From JBHHYN01 sp046757565 (GTDB lineage: Bacteria; Pseudomonadota; Gammaproteobacteria; Eutrophobiales; Eutrophobiaceae), in contig JBHHYN010000120.1 of NCBI GenBank assembly GCA_046757565.1, positions 1-9,031 on the forward strand: 9,031 bases of DNA. Reading direction: 5' to 3'. This document shows positions 4,603 to 9,031 of this stretch, in pieces. Below the pieces are notes generated by a model. The model worked only from the letters and a program-made list of their open reading frames with translations, was not told the DNA's origin and did no database searches. The number at the start of each line of letters is the position of its first letter. Position 1 is the first letter of the stretch. A program made the position numbers and the translations under genes.

Positions 4603-7260
4603 ATGTGGTATGAACCCATTAATGACCCCGTTCTGTTCAACCAGGATGAATTTTTAAAATCCCTGGAATCAGGGGAACCAGCGGTTATCATCTTTAAAGA
4701 TACGATCCAGAACGCCAACCAGTATCTTATTGAAGAGTTCGACGCAGGCGGTCCGGTAAAGGAACTCCTGTATAAACGCGCCTGGTTCATCGATCAGCTG
4801 CTGATTCACGCCTGGCAACAAAATGTCGATTCCGGGCATTTCGCCCTGGTGGCGGTAGGCGGTTACGGCCGACGAGAGCTGCACCCCGGTTCGGATATTG
4901 ACATCATGATACTGACGGCCCCGCATCTCAAACTCACAATGAAGCGGCAGTTAGAGAGTTTTCTGGCCTTTCTCTGGGATATCGGGCTTGAAATCGGCCA
5001 TAGCGCCCGGACCGTCAAGGAGTGCACCCGTGAGGCAAAAGCGGACATAACGATTGTCACAAATTTAATGGAGGCACGCCTGCTGACAGGCGAGCAACAA
5101 CTGTTTGAAGCCATGCTTAACCTGACCGGCCCGAAAAAAATCTGGCCGGCGAGGAAATTCTTCGAGGCAAAATTGCAGGAACAGATCGCCAGACATAATA
5201 AATTCGATGGAACCGAATATAAACTGGAACCCAATATCAAGGAAGGTCCCGGTGGTTTACGGGATATCCAGGTGGTGGACTGGGTGGCAAAGCGGCAATA
5301 CGGAGCAAACAGGCTGCGTGAACTGGTCGATTACGGGTTCCTGACCAGGAATGAATACGAGAGTCTGGCCAAGGGCCGTGAGTTTCTCTGGCGTGTTCGT
5401 TTCGCCCTGCATATCCTGACCAGTCGACGCGAAGACAGGCTATTGTTCGATCATCAACGAAGTGTGGCAAGGATTTTCGGCCACCACTCCAATGATAACA
5501 GCGCAGTTGAACAATTTATGAAAGGCTATTATAAAACGGTGCGTGAACTGAACCGTCTGAATGAAATGTTGTTGCAGCACTTTCAGGAGGCCATCATTTA
5601 TGCCCGGCGCAAGGAGAAAATAAAACCGCTCAATAAACGTTTCCAGATTCGCAATGACTTCATCGAGGTACGTGACAAGAACGTCTTTAAACGCGCTCCT
5701 TTTGCGCTGCTGGAGCTGTTTTTACTCATCCAGCAGACACGCAGCATCAAAGGAGTACGCGCCAGTACGATTCGTCTCATTCGCGAATCAACCGGATTGA
5801 TCGATGATGATTTCCGTAACGATTTGAGAAATAAAAGCCTGTTCCTTGAGATCATAAAACAACCTCGCCGCGTCGGCCATGAACTCAGACGGATGCATCG
5901 TTACGGCGTGTTATGCGCCTATTTACCCGAGTTCGCCAGAATAGAGGGGTTAATGCAATTCGACCTGTTCCATATCTATACTGTGGATGAACATATTCTG
6001 TTTGTTGTGCGTAATATGAGGCAATTCGCGCTCGAAGAGCACAAAAACAGATTCCCACATTGCAGGGAAGTCTTGCAGTCCATTCCCAAACAGGAGCTTC
6101 TCTATCTGGCGGGGATGTTCCACGACATTGCCAAGGGATTCGATGGTGGGAATCATTCCGACAATGGTGCAGATGCTGCTCTGGCGTTTTGCCGACGGCA
6201 CCTGCTACCGGAATTTGATTCAAAACTGGTGGTATGGCTTGTGCAAAATCACTTATTGATGTCAAAAACAGCACAGCGCAAGGATATTAATGATCCGGAT
6301 GTTATCAACCAATTTGCCAAAAAAGCCGGTGACGTCATGCATCTTGATTATCTTTACCTGCTGACGGTTGCAGATATCTATGGAACCAATCCGAAGATGT
6401 GGAACAGCTGGAAAGATTCACTCATTGCCGAATTATACCAACGGACATTAAGGGCCTTAAGGAGGGGTCTGGAGAATCCCATTGACAAAACCGAGCGTAT
6501 ACAGGAAGTCAAGCAGGCGGCGATGGCACTCATGGCCAAACCAGGTACTGATATAAGGAAAATTGAAACCCTCTGGGGATCTCTGGGTGAAGACTATTTC
6601 ATTAAATACTCGCCCGAGGAAATTGCCTGGCAAACCCGGCTGATCACCAGGGTCAGTGGTGACAATCTACCACTGGTTTCCGTTCTGATGAAAAGCAACC
6701 GTGGTGGATCGGAAATATTTATTTATATGCCTGATCGCGACTATATCTTCTCAAGAATAACAACTGCACTGGATATCCTGGGACTGAATATTGTTGATGC
6801 CAGAATCATCACATCCACAAACGGCTACACCCTGGACACCTTCATAGTACTGGAAGAGTCAGGAGAGATCATCAAAGGCAGAGAGCGAATCAGGGAAATA
6901 AAGGAGATAATAAAAAAGGAACTCATGTCTTTGGACAAACCGGCAAAAAAGATTTCCCGGATCAAATCGACGAAACTGCGGAATTTCCCTATTCCCACCC
7001 AGGTCAACTTCACACAAGACAAAAATAATTCCAGAACAGTCATGGAGGTCATAGCAACCGATAGAGCCGGCTTGCTGTCACGAGTTGGCCTGGCAATGGA
7101 GTTCTGCAGCGCAAGTCTGCAAAGTGCGAAAATTGCCACGTATGGAGAACGCGTGGAAGATATTTTTTTCATTACCGGCCGCGATGATAAAATGCTGACT
7201 GACGAAATTAAACTCGAATGTCTGAGGAATACGATTATCGACTCACTCGATAATAATTAA
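4603..7260 (+). CDS. glnD: Bifunctional PII uridylyltransferase / uridylyl-removing enzyme
   Basis: GlnD is the glutamine sensor of nitrogen control. It adds UMP to PII (GlnB/GlnK) when glutamine is low and removes it when glutamine is high. The product is 885 residues (about 890 in E. coli) and appears intact. It has a nucleotidyltransferase domain with GGYGRRELHPGSDIDIM near residues 86-102, where D98 and D100 are the expected metal-binding aspartates. A helical linker with NIKEGPGGLRDIQ follows. An HD hydrolase domain has FHDIAKG with H507 and D508. Two C-terminal ACT domains span roughly 703-760 and 813-870 (the second with GERVEDIFFITG). The ATG at 4603 was chosen because an upstream in-frame start at 4528 would lie inside map and add unmatched residues. 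No PII gene is in the window. Confidence 0.97.
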   Translation: MWYEPINDPVLFNQDEFLKSLESGEPAVIIFKDTIQNANQYLIEEFDAGGPVKELLYKRAWFIDQLLIHAWQQNVDSGHFALVAVGGYGRRELHPGSDIDIMILTAPHLKLTMKRQLESFLAFLWDIGLEIGHSARTVKECTREAKADITIVTNLMEARLLTGEQQLFEAMLNLTGPKKIWPARKFFEAKLQEQIARHNKFDGTEYKLEPNIKEGPGGLRDIQVVDWVAKRQYGANRLRELVDYGFLTRNEYESLAKGREFLWRVRFALHILTSRREDRLLFDHQRSVARIFGHHSNDNSAVEQFMKGYYKTVRELNRLNEMLLQHFQEAIIYARRKEKIKPLNKRFQIRNDFIEVRDKNVFKRAPFALLELFLLIQQTRSIKGVRASTIRLIRESTGLIDDDFRNDLRNKSLFLEIIKQPRRVGHELRRMHRYGVLCAYLPEFARIEGLMQFDLFHIYTVDEHILFVVRNMRQFALEEHKNRFPHCREVLQSIPKQELLYLAGMFHDIAKGFDGGNHSDNGADAALAFCRRHLLPEFDSKLVVWLVQNHLLMSKTAQRKDINDPDVINQFAKKAGDVMHLDYLYLLTVADIYGTNPKMWNSWKDSLIAELYQRTLRALRRGLENPIDKTERIQEVKQAAMALMAKPGTDIRKIETLWGSLGEDYFIKYSPEEIAWQTRLITRVSGDNLPLVSVLMKSNRGGSEIFIYMPDRDYIFSRITTALDILGLNIVDARIITSTNGYTLDTFIVLEESGEIIKGRERIREIKEIIKKELMSLDKPAKKISRIKSTKLRNFPIPTQVNFTQDKNNSRTVMEVIATDRAGLLSRVGLAMEFCSASLQSAKIATYGERVEDIFFITGRDDKMLTDEIKLECLRNTIIDSLDNN

Positions 7261-7267
7261 TCTTCGC

Positions 7268-7954
7268 TTGAATACAAGAAACATACGTAATTCCATAAAG
7301 CCCCCGGGAAGTGAAAGTGAACTGCTGGAAAATGCGGGAAAGCTTGCCGGGAAAACCGTTGGGCAAATAGCCTGCGAGGCCGGCCTGCAAGTCCCTGCCG
7401 CTCAGACGCATGCAAAAGGCTGGGTGGGCCAATTAATCGAGATCGTCCTGGGAGCAACCGCCTCCTCACTGCCTGAACCAGACTTCCAAAACATCGGCGT
7501 TGAATTAAAAACCTTGCCCATCAACCATACTGGCAGGCCAAAGGAATCGACCTATGTCTGCATAGTCCCATTAACGGCCGGTAAAAGTCCGCTGTGGGAA
7601 GACTCCATCGTCAAGCGGAAACTGAGCAGGGTATTATGGGTCCCTGTTGAGTCCGATGCCTCGATCACCTTGACACAAAGACGTGTTGGCAGTGCTTTTA
7701 TCTGGAGTCCTGATCCACAACAACTGGCAGAGCTCCGCAGCGACTGGCAGGAATTGATGGATATGGTCTGCATGGGGGAACTTGACCAGATCAGTTCGAA
7801 ACAAGGAAAGATACTGCAGATCCGGCCCAAGGCAGCAGATTCGGCGGCACTGGCAAAAACAGCTACAGCAACAGGGGAACCGGGTTTCACCCTGCCGAGA
7901 GGGTTCTATCTGCGCGCATCATTTACCCATACATTAATAAAAATACACCTTTGA
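7268..7954 (+). CDS. mutH: DNA mismatch repair endonuclease MutH
   Basis: MutH is activated by MutS and MutL and nicks the unmethylated strand at hemimethylated GATC, marking the new strand for repair. It normally occurs with Dam methylation. The protein is 228 residues (229 in E. coli) and aligns end to end. The catalytic D-E-K set is present as D72, E79 and K81 in PDFQNIGVELKT, with E58 in GWVGQLIEIVLGA. RVLWVPVE, LTQRRVGS, LQIRPKAA and LPRGFYL are further conserved blocks. The only suitable start is a TTG at 7268, giving an N-terminus of normal length. There is no clear Shine-Dalgarno sequence and the gap to glnD is 7 bases, so translation is probably coupled to glnD. GATC sites are frequent in the window, consistent with a Dam-type system. 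Confidence 0.96.
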   Translation: MNTRNIRNSIKPPGSESELLENAGKLAGKTVGQIACEAGLQVPAAQTHAKGWVGQLIEIVLGATASSLPEPDFQNIGVELKTLPINHTGRPKESTYVCIVPLTAGKSPLWEDSIVKRKLSRVLWVPVESDASITLTQRRVGSAFIWSPDPQQLAELRSDWQELMDMVCMGELDQISSKQGKILQIRPKAADSAALAKTATATGEPGFTLPRGFYLRASFTHTLIKIHL

Positions 7955-7969
7955 ACATTACACTATAAT
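7941..7969 (+). promoter_or_regulatory. Probable dusA promoter
   Basis: A perfect TATAAT -10 box sits at 7964-7969, just beyond the mutH stop. The matching -35 position (7941-7946, AAATAC, 17-base spacer) is poor, so the promoter may be weak or activator-dependent. A start near 7976 would give a leader of about 35 bases before the dusA ATG, with no recognisable Shine-Dalgarno sequence. No terminator is visible after mutH, so readthrough from map-glnD-mutH is also possible. Confidence 0.45.
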
Positions 7970-8010
7970 GATTCTGCCAGCTTGAATCCTTATGCAATGC
8001 CACCGCGCAC

Positions 8011-9015
8011 ATGACTGAAGTCGATCATACATTATGTATTGCCCCAATGATGACCCATACGGACCGTCATTTCCGCTATTTCCTGCGACTCATCTCCCGC
8101 CGGGTAATGCTGTATACGGAGATGCTGACCAGCGCCGCGCTTATTTATGGCGATACGGAAAAATTCCTGAAATACAACCCGGAAGAGCTTCCCCTTGCTA
8201 TCCAGATAGGTGGCAGCAATCCCGGCGAACTTGCCCGCTGTGCAAAAATGGCGGAAGACGCCGGTTACAACGAGGTTAATCTCAATATCGGCTGCCCCAG
8301 TGCACGCGTACAATCGGGACGGATCGGCGCTTGTCTCATGGCAGAACCCCGGCTCGTCGCCGAATGTATCGCTGCCATGAACTCTGCTGCCCACATACCC
8401 GTCACGGTCAAAACCCGTATCGGTATCGATAATCATGATCATTATGATGATCTCCGTGAATTTATCCGGCTTGTCTCCGCAAGCGGCTGCAAGACATTCA
8501 TTATCCACGCCCGCAAGGCATGGTTAGAGGGCCTGAGTCCCAGGCAAAACCGTGAGGTGCCGCCGTTGAGGTATGAAGTAGTGTATCGCATTAAAAGAGA
8601 CTTCCCGGCACTCGAAATCGTCATCAATGGTGGGTTCACCTCCGTGGAGCAGATCCGGAAGCAATACTCATTTGTTGACGGAGTCATGATAGGCCGGGTG
8701 GTAAGTAACAACCCCTATATGCTGGCCGGCGTTGATGAAGAACTATTCGGCACCCCAACAGCCGTTGTATCGCGGCGAGAAACTCTTCGGCGTTACATGG
8801 ACTATATCGAGGCAGAACTGGCTCAAGGCAGCCCACTCAGCCACATGACCCGGCATCTATTCGGGCTTTTTCAGGGAAAGGCGGGCGCCCGTGCCTACAG
8901 ACGTTATCTGGGTGAAGCCATATATAAACCGCATGCCGGCATAGAAGTACTTGAGAAGGCAATGCAGCTTGGAAACAGTAAAAAGTATGGCTCTTCAGCA
9001 GAATCTGTGGGTTAA
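8011..9015 (+). CDS. dusA: tRNA-dihydrouridine(20/20a) synthase DusA
   Basis: This FMN-dependent enzyme reduces uridine in the D-loop of tRNA (positions 20/20a in the DusA class) using NADPH. The TIM-barrel domain starts with the flavin-binding APMMTHTDRHFRYF (residues 11-24). C95 in LNIGCPSARVQ is the expected catalytic cysteine. K134 and R136 lie in VKTRIGID, H166 in FIIHARKAW (the HARKAWL motif is typical of DusA), and FMN-phosphate contacts are in INGG (205-208) and GVMIGR (224-229). The C-terminal helical domain has HMTRHLFGLFQGKAGAR. No upstream in-frame start exists before a stop at 7969-7971. The final residues GSSAESVG (327-334) and the stop codon come from a repeat, so the natural C-terminus seems to have been replaced; the catalytic part is untouched. 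Confidence 0.95.
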   Translation: MTEVDHTLCIAPMMTHTDRHFRYFLRLISRRVMLYTEMLTSAALIYGDTEKFLKYNPEELPLAIQIGGSNPGELARCAKMAEDAGYNEVNLNIGCPSARVQSGRIGACLMAEPRLVAECIAAMNSAAHIPVTVKTRIGIDNHDHYDDLREFIRLVSASGCKTFIIHARKAWLEGLSPRQNREVPPLRYEVVYRIKRDFPALEIVINGGFTSVEQIRKQYSFVDGVMIGRVVSNNPYMLAGVDEELFGTPTAVVSRRETLRRYMDYIEAELAQGSPLSHMTRHLFGLFQGKAGARAYRRYLGEAIYKPHAGIEVLEKAMQLGNSKKYGSSAESVG

Positions 9016-9031
9016 CAAGAAAGACTTTTGA
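8989..9031 (+). mobile_element. Probable insertion-sequence end, partial (right copy)
   Basis: This segment starts GGCTCTTCAGCAGAATCTG and is the exact inverted counterpart of 9-51. It begins inside dusA at codon 327 and supplies its last eight codons and TAA, then runs to the window edge. The 8 bases flanking each copy (AAAAGTAT here; TAAGTTAA on the minus strand before position 51) are unrelated. The two copies are therefore not the two sides of one target duplication and probably represent two insertions. The family is not established. Confidence 0.45.

Noticed and set aside
8032..8508. 158-codon minus-strand open frame inside dusA
   Set aside because: It is a shadow of the dusA reading frame with no supporting ribosome-binding site or recognisable product.
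1..9031. The whole window as one transposon with terminal inverted repeats
   Set aside because: The contents are essential housekeeping genes in near-typical order, with no transposase. The repeats run outward to the edges, which fits element ends outside the segment rather than termini of the segment itself.
1..9031. tRNA or rRNA genes, CRISPR array, prophage or defence genes
   Set aside because: I read both strands and saw no cloverleaf, no regularly spaced repeats and no such protein families.

Overview
The window is about 9 kb of ordinary core-genome DNA, almost certainly from a gammaproteobacterium. The evidence is a MutH mismatch-repair endonuclease, a DusA-type dihydrouridine synthase, a full-length GlnD, the divergent arrangement of map-glnD and rpsB-tsf-pyrH-frr, and an rpsB leader that resembles the gammaproteobacterial S2 autoregulatory leader. 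I cannot assign a genus. Base composition is intermediate and coding density is high.

Layout. Positions 1-207 hold no gene. They contain a repeat that reappears inverted at the right end of the window (9-51 and 8989-9031), then a palindromic MITE-like element (62-206) that stops 1 base short of the frr stop codon. Positions 208-3524 carry a minus-strand translation and pyrimidine operon, transcribed as rpsB (S2), tsf (EF-Ts), pyrH (UMP kinase) and frr (ribosome recycling factor). Positions 3525-3832 form a divergent control region with the rpsB leader and promoter, a short palindrome, and a perfect 22-bp-arm hairpin. Positions 3833-7954 carry a tight plus-strand set: map (methionine aminopeptidase), glnD (PII uridylyltransferase) and mutH. 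dusA follows at 8011-9015, with a probable promoter of its own. Its last eight codons and stop lie inside the right-end repeat.

How the genes work together. S2, EF-Ts and RRF act in ribosome assembly, elongation and recycling. PyrH supplies UDP and UTP precursors. Map trims the initiator methionine from new proteins. GlnD reads glutamine and controls PII by adding or removing UMP. MutH nicks the unmethylated strand at GATC in mismatch repair. DusA makes dihydrouridine in tRNA.

I found no defence system, CRISPR array, prophage, biosynthetic cluster or clearly new system. The points worth a second look are the Lys/Ala-rich tail of about 110 residues on S2, the strong hairpin between divergent promoters, and the repeats at the window ends. 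The repeats look like insertion-sequence termini, have altered the DusA C-terminus, and stand where uppS-cdsA-dxr would usually follow frr.
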